A stretch of DNA of 52,744 nucleotides from Polaromonas sp. (GCF_013817205.1 NZ_JACDDD010000015.1:1-52744), one strand, 5' to 3'. Positions 43,627 through 52,211 are shown, counted from the stretch's first letter. Notes: generated by a model from the sequence alone, not told the origin. Numbers and translations: made by a program.

Positions 43627-44477
43627 AAGCGGTGCCCCAGAAACACGACCAGCCAAGCGCCCAGCGCACCCAGGATCCACGCGTCGCGCAGCAGATCGCG
43701 CGAGACATCCTCGCCGCGCCCGCGGTGCACCTGATAGGCATAACGCAGCAGCGCGAACACCACGATGGGTACCGTATAAAGCAGACGGTCGCCGTGCTGG
43801 CGCTGCGCCTCCGCGCTGGTTGCAAAGATCCCGTAAGTCATGAGCGAGGCCGTCATGGTCACCGCCATGAAAACGTCCAGCAGTGCCGGCGAATAATGCT
43901 CAAGCACGGCACGCTGATCGGCCTCGTCGTGGAAAGTTTCCGCTTTGCGTTTGGAAAATCCGAGGAAAAGCGCAACAAACAAGCCAGCCAGCAGCAGCCA
44001 GCGGGACGGCGGTATGCCCACGGCCAGCGTGCCGGCCAGCAGCCTAAGCATGAAGCCCGAGGCGATGATGGTGACGTCAACCACCGGCACATGTTTGAGC
44101 CGCCAGGAATAGGCCAGGTTCAGCGCCAGATAGAGGCCCAGCAGCAGAAGCAATTTGAAGTTGCCAGCAGCCAGCGCCACACCCAGTGCCAGCAACGCCG
44201 CCGCCAGGGTCAGGGCGGCAGCCGGCGAGACCGCGCCGCTGGCCAGCGGCCGGGCGCGCTTGACCGGATGGCGGGCGTCCGCCTCACGGTCATGCCAGTC
44301 GTTGAGAATATAGACCAGACTGGAAAAACAGCAGAACGCCGCAAAGGCGTTAAGTACCGTGAGCGCCAGCGGGCCGTTGCCCCAGGTTCCGCTGAATACC
44401 AGGCCGGCAAATACAAATGTGTTTTTCAGCCATTGGTGGGGGCGCATCAGGGCGACGAGGCTGAGCAGGAGGCGCAT
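43623..44477 (-). CDS. UbiA-family polyprenyl-phosphate phosphoribosyltransferase-like protein
   Basis: A 284-residue protein with about nine membrane helices from ATG 44477 (MRLLLSLVALMRPHQWLKN). The first prenyl-binding motif is NDWHDREAD near residue 65, and the second Asp-rich region lies near FLGFSKRKAE at about 180. MRPHQWLKN at the start and HPVKRARPLASG are typical of the decaprenyl-phosphate 5-phosphoribosyltransferase branch, not of quinone enzymes. It would join phosphoribose to a polyprenyl phosphate in the inner membrane. The start lacks a good ribosome site. It is the first gene of the four-gene module. Confidence 0.82.
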   Translation of the reverse strand: MRLLLSLVALMRPHQWLKNTFVFAGLVFSGTWGNGPLALTVLNAFAAFCCFSSLVYILNDWHDREADARHPVKRARPLASGAVSPAAALTLAAALLALGVALAAGNFKLLLLLGLYLALNLAYSWRLKHVPVVDVTIIASGFMLRLLAGTLAVGIPPSRWLLLAGLFVALFLGFSKRKAETFHDEADQRAVLEHYSPALLDVFMAVTMTASLMTYGIFATSAEAQRQHGDRLLYTVPIVVFALLRYAYQVHRGRGEDVSRDLLRDAWILGALGAWLVVFLGHRF

Positions 44478-44742
44478 GGGCGGTAGAGGCAGGACGTGTG
44501 AATGCCGGCACATGGAGCATGGCCGGTCGGCTGCAAGCATAACTGACACGCGGGGCTGGAGCAGTGCACAAGGCGCGATCAGCCCCGCAGCCAGAGCCCA
44601 TCTTGTGGCAGGCCGGGCTTTCCCATGAAAAAATGGACTTGGCCCCCGTAACTCATGGGGCTATAGCTATCAAAATAATAGCATCCGCCTGCGACTCGTC
44701 AACAATATTGGCAGCTTGCGTCGTGACCCGCCAACCGACCCC
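44478..44742. other. Intergenic region with one dispersed repeat
   Basis: This 265-base gap separates the UbiA-type gene from the first binding-protein gene. The only structure I see is the repeat at 44660-44682. Promoters for the UbiA module should lie near 44480-44600 on the minus strand, but I could not define one. Confidence 0.5.
44660..44682. repeat. Dispersed GCTAT-type short repeat, copy 2
   Basis: GCTATAGCTATCAAAATAATAGC contains GCTAT (44666-44670) and ATAGC (44678-44682), pairing across seven bases. It is the best-formed copy of the repeat in the window and lies in non-coding DNA. Confidence 0.7.
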
Positions 44743-45873
44743 CTACTCCCTGACCCGCCCTTGCGAGTCAATCACACTGAGTTCAACCAGGCGCGACGCC
44801 ACACGGTCTTCGGTAAAGTGAACGCGGAAACCACCTATGATTACCTCGTCCAGCCCCTCAACGGCCTTTTTAAGTTTGGCGCGCGTCAGGTCTTTGCCAG
44901 CGCGCCGCAACGCCTCGGTATACACCCGCGCTGCGATATAGCCTTCCAGCATGTAAACATTGGGTTTGCCCAGCTTTGCGGCCGCCGCGTCCTCTTGCAA
45001 CTCGCGCACCACTGCCACCCGGGCGCCGTCGCTTTTGGGCACCGCCCGCACCACCACGACGCCGGAACCCGCAGGGCCAAGCTGCTCGGCCAGCAGGCTT
45101 TCACCCGTGTTGGAAAATCCGTAAATAGCCCCACGGAAACCCTTGGCGCGCAGGGCACGCACCGCCGGAGCCGCAGCGATTGAATCACTGATCAGGAGCA
45201 CCGATTCAGGCTTGGCTGCAAGCACCTTGTCAACCGTGGCCGCGAGCCCTGCCGAACCCAGGGTGTCTTTGCCCAGCAAATTGCCGCCCAGACTGGTGAT
45301 GACCCGCGATGCCGAATCCAGCGCCGCCTGCGATTCACTGTCGCCAGCGTAAAGAATGAAAAATTTTCGGGCGCCCAGGGTTTCAGCGTGTTTCGTCACG
45401 GCTGCGGCTTCTTCCGAATAGCCGGGGCGCAACGAATAGATGTTGGGGTACAGGGGACCCCTAAATTCGTCGGCAGCGGCCATGGGCGCAAACAGAATTG
45501 CCTCGGTGTTTTTGATGAGCGGGTAAACCGTGGTGACCTGGGGGGAGCCATAAAAACCAAAGAGGGAAAACACGCCCTGGGCCAGCAGTTTTTGCGTATT
45601 TGCCGCTGCCGTCGCCGCGTAGCCTTCGTCGTCGAGCGTGACCAGTTCGATCTGGCGACCGTGGATGCCGCCGGCCGCATTCACGCGGTCAAAGTACATC
45701 TTGGCCCCCTGATGGAAGGGCTTGGCCAGCGGCGACCCAGGCCCGGTCAGAGGCAGGGACTGCCCCAGCACGATATTTGTCTTGCTAACGCCGTCCTGGC
45801 CCAGGCTGACCGTGCTGGCCAGCAGCAACGCCGCCACCACCAGGGTCTGCCTCAGTGAGTGATATGTTTTCAT
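44743..45873 (-). CDS. Periplasmic binding protein, branched-chain amino acid type (paralogue 1)
   Basis: A 376-residue Peripla_BP_6-like protein from ATG 45873 (MKTYHSLRQTLVVAALLLAS). The signal peptide ends near SLGQDG. The mature part begins SKTNIVLGQSLPLTGPGSPLAK, followed by AAGGIHGRQIELVTLDDEGYA, FGFYGSPQVTTVYPL and KLKKAVEGLDEVIIGGF. It resembles the LivK-like family that binds amino acids or aromatic acids. No permease or ATPase gene adjoins it, so it is an orphan binding protein. It is a close paralogue of 46004-47134 in length and sequence. Confidence 0.88.
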   Translation of the reverse strand: MKTYHSLRQTLVVAALLLASTVSLGQDGVSKTNIVLGQSLPLTGPGSPLAKPFHQGAKMYFDRVNAAGGIHGRQIELVTLDDEGYAATAAANTQKLLAQGVFSLFGFYGSPQVTTVYPLIKNTEAILFAPMAAADEFRGPLYPNIYSLRPGYSEEAAAVTKHAETLGARKFFILYAGDSESQAALDSASRVITSLGGNLLGKDTLGSAGLAATVDKVLAAKPESVLLISDSIAAAPAVRALRAKGFRGAIYGFSNTGESLLAEQLGPAGSGVVVVRAVPKSDGARVAVVRELQEDAAAAKLGKPNVYMLEGYIAARVYTEALRRAGKDLTRAKLKKAVEGLDEVIIGGFRVHFTEDRVASRLVELSVIDSQGRVRE

Positions 45874-46003
45874 TGCTGTTTTTTCCTGGAAGTGGTTCTT
45901 TGCGACGGTTACGTTTGTTAACAAAACTTTAACCCCATCCATGCCGGAGTCCATCAGCATTTCTCCTGTATCCATTCGAAAACCGACCTCAGTAGCAGCG
46001 CTT

Positions 46004-47134
46004 CTACTCGCGAACCCGCCCCTGCGAGTCGATCAGACCCAGTTCGACCAGCCGCGAGCCAACGCGGTCTTCCACAAAGTGAACACGAAATCCGCCGATG
46101 CTGACGTCGTCCAGGCCTTCGATGGACTTTTTGAGTTTGGCCCGTGTCGGGTCCTTGCCGGCGCGGCGCAAGGCTTCGGTGTACACACGCGCAGCGATGT
46201 AACCTTCCACCATGTAGACATTGGGCTTTTCCAGCTTTGCTGCAGCAGCATCCGCTTGAAGCTCACGCACCAACGCCACCTTGGTGCTATCACTTTTGGG
46301 CACCACGCGCGCCACCACCACGCCGGCACCTGACTTGCCAAGCTCCTCGGCCAGCAGGCTTTCGCCGGTGTTGGAAAAACCGTAAATCGGGCCGCGGAAC
46401 CCCTTGGCCCGCAAGTCGCGCACTGCCGACGCGGCGCTCTGCGAGTCCCCGATCACCAGAACGCCCTCAGGCTTGGGCGCCAGAGCCTTGTCCACACTGC
46501 CGGCCAGCGCACCGCTGGAGAACACAGCGCTGGTAAGCAGGTTGGCACCCACGCCGGACATGGTCCGCTGCGCTGCGTCCAGCGCAGACAGGGACTCACC
46601 GTCATTCGAATGCAGGATGGCCAGCTTGCGCGCCCCCAGGGTGGCAGCGTGTTTGGTGATGGCTGCAGCCTCTTCCGCGTAGCCCGGCCGCACGGAGTAA
46701 ACATTGGCGTACAGCGCCCCGCGAAACTCGTCCGCTGCGGACATGGGCGCGAACAATAGGACGTCGCCGTCCCTGATCAGGGGGTAGGCGGCGGTCACTT
46801 GCGGCGAACCGTAGAAGCCAAACAGCGAGAGCACCCCTTGGTCCAGCAGCTTTTTGGTGTTGGCGACCGTACTGGCCGGGTTGCCTTGGTCGTCCAGCGT
46901 GACCAGTTCGATCCTGCGGCCATTGACCCCGCCCGCCGCGTTGACGTTGTCGAAGTAAAGCTTGGCCCCCTGATGAAAATACTTGGCCAGCGAGGAACCC
47001 GGGCCCGTCAGGGCAACGCTTTGCCCCAGTACGATGGAGGTCTTGCTGACCCCGACCTCACCATGCGCAACTGCACCAGCGAGCACCAGGACAGCTACGA
47101 TGAGGGTCCGCCCCAGCGTGTGGAAAGTTTTCAT
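46004..47134 (-). CDS. Periplasmic binding protein, branched-chain amino acid type (paralogue 2)
   Basis: A 376-residue protein from ATG 47134 (MKTFHTLGRTLIVAVLVLAG). The signal peptide ends near AHGEVG. The same blocks as paralogue 1 appear: GQSVALTGPGSSLAK, AAGGVNGRRIELVTLDDQGNP, FGFYGSPQVTAAYPL and IDSQGRVRE at the end. Most positions are identical, so the two arose by tandem duplication and have drifted. It is divergent from the molybdopterin oxidoreductase, with only 64 bases between starts. A ligand, and whether it senses or transports, are not known. Confidence 0.88.
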   Translation of the reverse strand: MKTFHTLGRTLIVAVLVLAGAVAHGEVGVSKTSIVLGQSVALTGPGSSLAKYFHQGAKLYFDNVNAAGGVNGRRIELVTLDDQGNPASTVANTKKLLDQGVLSLFGFYGSPQVTAAYPLIRDGDVLLFAPMSAADEFRGALYANVYSVRPGYAEEAAAITKHAATLGARKLAILHSNDGESLSALDAAQRTMSGVGANLLTSAVFSSGALAGSVDKALAPKPEGVLVIGDSQSAASAVRDLRAKGFRGPIYGFSNTGESLLAEELGKSGAGVVVARVVPKSDSTKVALVRELQADAAAAKLEKPNVYMVEGYIAARVYTEALRRAGKDPTRAKLKKSIEGLDDVSIGGFRVHFVEDRVGSRLVELGLIDSQGRVRE

Positions 47135-47198
47135 GGCGGGTTGCCCTGAATGAATTGCAAGCAGGGCTGTCTCCTTGTCAGAAAATATAGTTCTATTT

Positions 47199-49301
47199 AT
47201 GCAGTCATCAATCAGCATCTCCCCTAGTGTCAGTTTCGCGAAAGCTTCAGGCCAGGTGCGCGGCGCCTGCCCGCACGACTGCCCGGACACCTGTGCCCTG
47301 CTGACCACGGTGGAAAACGGCGTGGCCGTCAAGGTGCAGGGCAATCCGGACCACCCCCAGACCGGCGGCGTGCTCTGCACCAAGGTCTCACGCTACACCG
47401 AACGCAGTTACCACCCCGAGCGCGTGCTGCAGCCGCTCAAGCGTGTCGGGCCCAAGGGTTCAGGCCGCTTCGAATCGGTCAGTTGGGACAGCGCGCTCGA
47501 CGAAATTGCGGCGCGCCTCAAAGCCATCGCCGCGCGCAACCCGGAAGCCATCGCGCCCTACAGCTACGCCGGCACCATGGGCCTGGTGCAGGCCGAAGGC
47601 ATGGCCGCGCGCTTTTTCAACAAGCTGGGCGCCTCGCTGCTGGAGCGCACCATCTGTTCGGCAGCCGGCACCGAGGCCCTGACCCAGACCCTGGGCGGCA
47701 AGGTCGGCATGAAGGTGGAGTTTTTTGCCGAGTCCAAACTCATCATCATCTGGGGCAGCAACTCGATTGCCAGCAACCTGCATTTCTGGCGCCATGTGCA
47801 GGAGGCCAAGCGTCAGGGCGCACGCATTGTCTGCCTCGACCCGCGCAAAACCGAAACCGCCGACAAATGCCATGAGCACATCGCGCTGCGGCCTGGCACC
47901 GACGCCGCGCTGGCGCTGGCGCTGATGCACGAACTGATCGTCCATGACTGGCTGGACCATGACTACATCGCGCAGCACACGGTGGGCTGGGAGCAACTGA
48001 AAGCGCGCGCGCTGCTCTGGCCGCCGGCACGCGCGGCCGAAGTCTGCGGTGTGCCGGTGGCCCAGATCACCACATTGGCGCGCGACTATGGCACGACACA
48101 ACCCGCGGCAATCCGCCTGAACTACGGCATGCAGCGCGTGCGCGGCGGCGGCAATGCGGCGCGTGCGATCGCTTGCCTGCCGGCGCTGACGGGTGCCTGG
48201 CGGCATCGCGCTGGCGGCTTGCTGCTGTCAAGCTCGGGCATGTTCCCGATCAACAAGGCGGCGCTGCAACGCCCCGATCTGCTGGCCGGGCGCCGGCCGC
48301 GCACGCTGAACATGAGCACCATCGGCGACGACCTGCTGCGCGACAGTTCGGCTGACTTCGGCCCGAAGATTGAAGCACTGATCGTCTACAACAGCAACCC
48401 GGTCGCCGTCGCGCCCGAATCCGGCAAAGTGGTACAGGGTTTTGAGCGCGAGGATTTGTTCACCGTGGTGCTGGAGCACTTCCAGACCGACACTGCCGAC
48501 TACGCGGACTTCATCCTGCCGGCAACGACCCAGCTTGAACACTGGGACATCCATGCCTCTTACGGTCACACCGATGTCGTACTGAACCGGCCCGCGATTG
48601 CGCCCGTCGGCCAAGCGCGGTCCAACAGCGCCATCTTCCGAGCGCTGGCCGCGCGCATGGGCTTCACCGAGCCCTGCTTTCTGGAGGACGACGAAACCCT
48701 GTGCCGCGCGGCCTTCAGCCATGCCGACGGCGACAAGGTGGATTTTCAGGAGTTGTTGGACAAAGGTTTTGCCACCCTGCCGGTTCCCGACGCACCGTTT
48801 GCGGACGGCGTGTTTCCAACACCGTCCGGCAAGTGCGAGTTTTTCAGCGCACGGCTGGCGGCGCAGGGCCTGGATGGCCTGCCCGACCACTTGGACAATC
48901 ACGAAACCGCGGGCAGTTCCAGCGACTACCCACTGGCCATGATTTCGCCGCCGGCGCGCAATTTTCTCAACTCGACTTTTGTCAACGTCAAAAGCCTGCG
49001 CGATATCGAAGGCGAACCGCTGCTCGAAATCCATGCCGACGACGCGGCCGCGCGTGGCATCACCGATGGCGCCGTGGTGCGGGTCTTCAACCAGCGCGGC
49101 ACCTATCGCTGCAAGGCCGAGGTTTCGAAGCGCGCGCGGCCTGGTGTGGTCAACGGCCTGGGCGTCTGGTGGCGCAAGCTCGGGCTGGATGGCACCAACG
49201 TGAACCAGCTCACCAGCCAGCAGTTGACCGACCTCGGGCGCGGCCCGGTGTTTTACGACTGCCTGGTCGAAGTGCAACTTGACGAGGCAACTCCCGTCTA
49301 A
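47199..49301 (+). CDS. Molybdopterin-dependent oxidoreductase
   Basis: A 700-residue DMSO-reductase superfamily protein read from ATG 47199; a TTG at 47175 is less likely. The Fe-S cluster motif is GACPHDCPDTCALL plus VLCTKV (C-x3-C-x3-C-x27-C) near residues 25-62. The cofactor domain has ICSAAGTEAL near 150, where the Cys may be the Mo ligand, and the C-terminal domain has RNFLNSTF and GVVNGLGVWW. No Tat signal is visible, so it should be cytoplasmic. The substrate cannot be read. It is divergent from the tandem binding proteins. Confidence 0.88.
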   Translation: MQSSISISPSVSFAKASGQVRGACPHDCPDTCALLTTVENGVAVKVQGNPDHPQTGGVLCTKVSRYTERSYHPERVLQPLKRVGPKGSGRFESVSWDSALDEIAARLKAIAARNPEAIAPYSYAGTMGLVQAEGMAARFFNKLGASLLERTICSAAGTEALTQTLGGKVGMKVEFFAESKLIIIWGSNSIASNLHFWRHVQEAKRQGARIVCLDPRKTETADKCHEHIALRPGTDAALALALMHELIVHDWLDHDYIAQHTVGWEQLKARALLWPPARAAEVCGVPVAQITTLARDYGTTQPAAIRLNYGMQRVRGGGNAARAIACLPALTGAWRHRAGGLLLSSSGMFPINKAALQRPDLLAGRRPRTLNMSTIGDDLLRDSSADFGPKIEALIVYNSNPVAVAPESGKVVQGFEREDLFTVVLEHFQTDTADYADFILPATTQLEHWDIHASYGHTDVVLNRPAIAPVGQARSNSAIFRALAARMGFTEPCFLEDDETLCRAAFSHADGDKVDFQELLDKGFATLPVPDAPFADGVFPTPSGKCEFFSARLAAQGLDGLPDHLDNHETAGSSSDYPLAMISPPARNFLNSTFVNVKSLRDIEGEPLLEIHADDAAARGITDGAVVRVFNQRGTYRCKAEVSKRARPGVVNGLGVWWRKLGLDGTNVNQLTSQQLTDLGRGPVFYDCLVEVQLDEATPV

Positions 49302-49306
49302 GGTCT

Positions 49307-50386
49307 GTGCGCCTCAAAAAACCAACCCTCGCCGTCCTTGCAGTTGCTGTGCTGGGCGTGTCCGGCTGCAGCACCATGGCTTATTACTGGCAGTCGGTCA
49401 GCGGCCACCTGGAACTGATGAACGCTGCGCGGCCGTTGCCGGAATGGCTCGGCGACAGCCAGACGCCGGAAAAACTCAAAGCACGGCTCGAACTCGCCCA
49501 GCGCATACGCCGCTTTGCAGTCAGCGAACTCCACCTGCCCGACAACGCGAGCTACCAGCGGTATGCCGATTTGCAGCGCAAGGCCGTGGTCTGGAACGTC
49601 ACTGCGGCGCCGGCGCTGTCGCTGAAACCCAAGACCTGGTGTTTCCCGGTGGCTGGCTGCGTAGGTTACCGCGGCTATTTCGACGAGAAAGAGGCTCGCG
49701 CCGAAGCCGCACGCCTGCAGGCCACCGGCCTAGACGTGCATGTGTACGGCGTGCCGGCGTATTCCACACTGGGCTGGATGAACTGGGCCGGCGGTGACCC
49801 GCTGCTCAGCACTTTTGTGGGCTACCCGGAAGGCGACCTGGCACGGCTGATTTTCCACGAGCTGGCGCACCAAGTGGTTTATGTGCAGGACGACACACCG
49901 TTCAACGAGTCCTTCGCCACTGCCGTCGAGCGCCTGGGCGTGGCGCGCTGGCTGGCGGCCGCCCGCTCCGACAAGGCCAGGGCCGACTACGCCGCGCTGG
50001 AGCAGCAGCGGCGGCAATTCCGCACACTGACGCGGGACACGCGCCGGGCGCTGACCGGCATTTATGAATCGAAAACGACACCAGCCCTCACCCCGCAAGC
50101 GCAATTAGCTATGAAAACAATAGCAATGGACAACTTCAGGGCCGGCTACGCCGAGCTCAGAAAAACATGGGCTCCACCTGCCGGCACCATCGAAGCTTAT
50201 GACCGCTGGGTGGCGCAGGCCAACAACGCCTCCTTCGGCGCGCAGGCCGCTTACGACGACCTGGTGCCCGGATTTGAAGCACTGTTTGCGCGCAGCGGCA
50301 GCAACTGGCCGGTCTTTTATGATGAGGTGCGGCAGCTTGCCGGCCTGCCCAAAGACGAGCGGCTCAAAAAGCTGGCGCTGCGCTGA
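49307..50386 (+). CDS. Lipoprotein zinc aminopeptidase (PF10023-like)
   Basis: A 359-residue protein starting at GTG 49307, five bases after the molybdo-enzyme stop. It begins MRLKKPTLAVLAVAVLGVSGCS, a lipoprotein signal with the lipobox VSGC. The zinc motif HELAHQ near residue 185 and ESFATAVERLG near 205 match the putative aminopeptidase family. AGDP.LSTF and YRGYF are also shared. It should sit in the periplasm, anchored to a membrane. Inside the C-terminal part lies a copy of the dispersed GCTAT repeat (50108-50124), coding for LAMKTIA. Confidence 0.85.
   Translation: MRLKKPTLAVLAVAVLGVSGCSTMAYYWQSVSGHLELMNAARPLPEWLGDSQTPEKLKARLELAQRIRRFAVSELHLPDNASYQRYADLQRKAVVWNVTAAPALSLKPKTWCFPVAGCVGYRGYFDEKEARAEAARLQATGLDVHVYGVPAYSTLGWMNWAGGDPLLSTFVGYPEGDLARLIFHELAHQVVYVQDDTPFNESFATAVERLGVARWLAAARSDKARADYAALEQQRRQFRTLTRDTRRALTGIYESKTTPALTPQAQLAMKTIAMDNFRAGYAELRKTWAPPAGTIEAYDRWVAQANNASFGAQAAYDDLVPGFEALFARSGSNWPVFYDEVRQLAGLPKDERLKKLALR
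50108..50124 (+). repeat. Dispersed GCTAT-type short repeat, copy 3, inside a gene
   Basis: GCTATGAAAACAATAGC lies in frame inside the aminopeptidase gene, coding for part of LAMKTIAM. The stem is GCTAT/ATAGC with a seven-base loop. The other copies lie between genes. Confidence 0.7.
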
Positions 50387-50406
50387 AGCTACACACGGAG
50401 ACACAC

Positions 50407-50733
50407 ATGGCAGACATCCACATCGAACGCAAACACAGCCTGGGCCTGCTCGAGGCGCGCAAGGTCGCCTTCAAATGGGCCGAGATGGCCGAGGAAAAGT
50501 TCGACATGGAATGTACCTACGAGGAAGGCGCCAGCGAAGACCTCGTCACCTTCACCCGCTCCGGCGTCAGCGGTGAGCTCAAGGTCACGCCCGACCTGCT
50601 GGAGCTGAATGCGAAGCTGGGCTTTCTGCTCGGCGCCTTCAAGGACAAGATTGAAGGTGAGATCGTGAAAAACCTCGACACCCTGCTGGCCAAAAAAGAG
50701 CCTGCGGCCAAAAAGAAGTCCGCAGCCAAATGA
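50407..50733 (+). CDS. Polyhydroxyalkanoic acid system family protein
   Basis: A 108-residue protein with GGAG six bases before its ATG. It matches the PHA_gran_rgn type family: ADIHIERKHSLGLLEAR at the start and LKVTPDLLELNAKLGFLLGAFKDKIE near 60-85, followed by a lysine-rich tail (EPAAKKKSAAK). These small proteins are found near PHA genes, and their biochemical role is unclear. The end overlaps the CoA-transferase start by four bases (ATGA). Like the phasin at 34516, it ends in a Lys/Ala tail. Confidence 0.82.
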   Translation: MADIHIERKHSLGLLEARKVAFKWAEMAEEKFDMECTYEEGASEDLVTFTRSGVSGELKVTPDLLELNAKLGFLLGAFKDKIEGEIVKNLDTLLAKKEPAAKKKSAAK

Positions 50734-51959
50734 CCGCTGCGGCGCCCGCCGGCCCGCTGGCGGGCCTCAAGGTGGTGGAACTGGGCCAGCTTATCGCCGG
50801 GCCGTTTGCCGCCAAAACCCTGGCCGACTTCGGCGCCGATGTCATCAAAATCGAAGCACCCCCAGACCCGAACCGACCGGGAGCGGTCGGGGGTGACCCG
50901 CTGCGCCAATGGCGGCTGCTGAAAGACGGCACCTCGGTCTGGTGGCAGGTGCAGTCGCGCAACAAGCGCTCCGTGGTGCTGGACCTGCGCCAAGCTGAAG
51001 CGCAGCAGATTGTCCGCAAGCTCGCGCAGGATGCCGATGTGCTGATCGAGAACTTCCGCCCCGGCGCCATGGAAGGCTGGGGCCTGGGCCCCGACGAGCT
51101 GCTTAAGCTGAATCCGCGCCTCGTCATGCTGCGCATCAGCGGCTACGGCCAGACCGGCCCTTACCGCGACCGCCCCGGTTTCGGCGTGGTGGCCGAAGCC
51201 ATGAGCGGCCTGCGGCACCTGACCGGCGAGCCCGGCCGCGTTCCGGTGCGCGTCGGCGTCAGCATAGGCGACACGCTGGCCGCATTACACGGCGTGATCG
51301 GCATTTTGCTGGCGCTGCAACACCGCCAAACCTCGGGCAAGGGCCAGGTTGTTGATGTGGCGCTGTACGAGGCCGTCTTCAACTGCATGGAAAGCCTGCT
51401 GCCCGAATACAGCGCCTTCGGCGCCGTGCGCGGCCCGGCCGGCAGTGCCCTGCCAGGCATCGCGCCCAGCAACGCCTACCGCTGTAAGGACAAGGGTTAT
51501 GCACTCATCGCCGGCAATGGCGACAGCATCTTCAAACGCCTGATGACGGTGATGGGTCGCGCCGACCTGGCCGCCGATCCCGCGCTGGCCGACAACGCCG
51601 GCCGCGTGGCGCGTGTGCAGGAGATCGATGCAGCGATTGGCCAATGGACCGCCGGCCTGACGGTGGAAGAAGTACTCGCAGCGCTGGAAGGCGCAGAAGT
51701 GCCTGCCGGAAAAATCTACACCGTCGCCGACATCGCCGCCGACCCGCACTACGCCGCGCGCGGCATGCTGCAGACCGTGCAGATGGACGACGGCACCGAA
51801 CTCGCCGTGCCGGGCTTCGTGCCCAAACTCTCAGCCACCCCCGGCAGCCAGCGCCGCAATGCGCCGGCGCTGGGCCAGGATACCGATGCGGTGCTGCGTG
51901 AGGTGGGGCTCACGGAGGCGCAGATTGCGGCGTTGCGGGAACGCAGGGTAGTGGGGTGA
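50730..51959 (+). CDS. CaiB/BaiF CoA-transferase family protein
   Basis: A 409-residue family III CoA-transferase. It opens with GPLAGLKVVELGQLIAGPFA, ADFGADVIKIE and VQSRNKRSVVLDLR. The catalytic Asp is in GKGQVVDVALYEAV near residue 208, and the C-terminal domain carries EVPAGKIYTVADI near 325. It moves CoA between acyl acids, for example succinyl-CoA to an itaconate-, formate- or carnitine-type acceptor. The acceptor cannot be told. It is coupled to the PHA-system gene by ATGA, so acyl-CoA supply for storage polymer is possible. Confidence 0.93.
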   Translation: MTAAAPAGPLAGLKVVELGQLIAGPFAAKTLADFGADVIKIEAPPDPNRPGAVGGDPLRQWRLLKDGTSVWWQVQSRNKRSVVLDLRQAEAQQIVRKLAQDADVLIENFRPGAMEGWGLGPDELLKLNPRLVMLRISGYGQTGPYRDRPGFGVVAEAMSGLRHLTGEPGRVPVRVGVSIGDTLAALHGVIGILLALQHRQTSGKGQVVDVALYEAVFNCMESLLPEYSAFGAVRGPAGSALPGIAPSNAYRCKDKGYALIAGNGDSIFKRLMTVMGRADLAADPALADNAGRVARVQEIDAAIGQWTAGLTVEEVLAALEGAEVPAGKIYTVADIAADPHYAARGMLQTVQMDDGTELAVPGFVPKLSATPGSQRRNAPALGQDTDAVLREVGLTEAQIAALRERRVVG

Positions 51960-51969
51960 GTGGCTGAAT

Positions 51970-51986
51970 GCTATTTTATTGATAGC
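51970..51986. repeat. Dispersed GCTAT-type short repeat, copy 4
   Basis: GCTATTTTATTGATAGC lies 10 bases after the CoA-transferase stop, followed by GGCGCCTGTGGCATAAGGGCCAGCGCC. It has the GCTAT/ATAGC stem and a seven-base loop, and could help end transcription. Confidence 0.7.
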
Positions 51987-52165
51987 TATTGGCGCCTGTG
52001 GCATAAGGGCCAGCGCCTCGTTTGGCTTAGAATAGGCCCAGCTTGGAATCAGGCAGTGTTTGATGTGCGATTTAACTGCATGACAAGTAGCGTCCGTGCA
52101 TGAAAACTCTGGACACAGCAAGGGCTTAGCGGAAAATCAGTGATCGGAGTTACACCACAGCAGCC

Positions 52166-52196
52166 AAGTTATACGGCAGGTACTGCGGTATAACTT
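52166..52196. repeat. 31-bp inverted repeat upstream of a broken gene
   Basis: AAGTTATAC and GTATAACTT (9 bases each) flank GCAG-GTA-CTGC, giving a near-perfect palindrome with one mismatched pair. It lies 15 bases upstream of the ATG at 52212. It could be an operator or a hairpin; the dyad is exact but the role is unknown. Confidence 0.75.
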
Positions 52197-52211
52197 CTTT
52201 AGACTGCACTG

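Noticed and set aside
44479..44486. GGCGGTAG, the core of an ops/JUMPstart element
   Set aside because: It lies on the plus strand, opposite in direction to the UbiA module, with no downstream plus-strand polysaccharide operon. A chance 8-mer is likelier.
52166..52196. Integron attC site
   Set aside because: The arms do not follow the RYYYAAC/GTTRRRY core pattern or order, and no integrase gene is in view.
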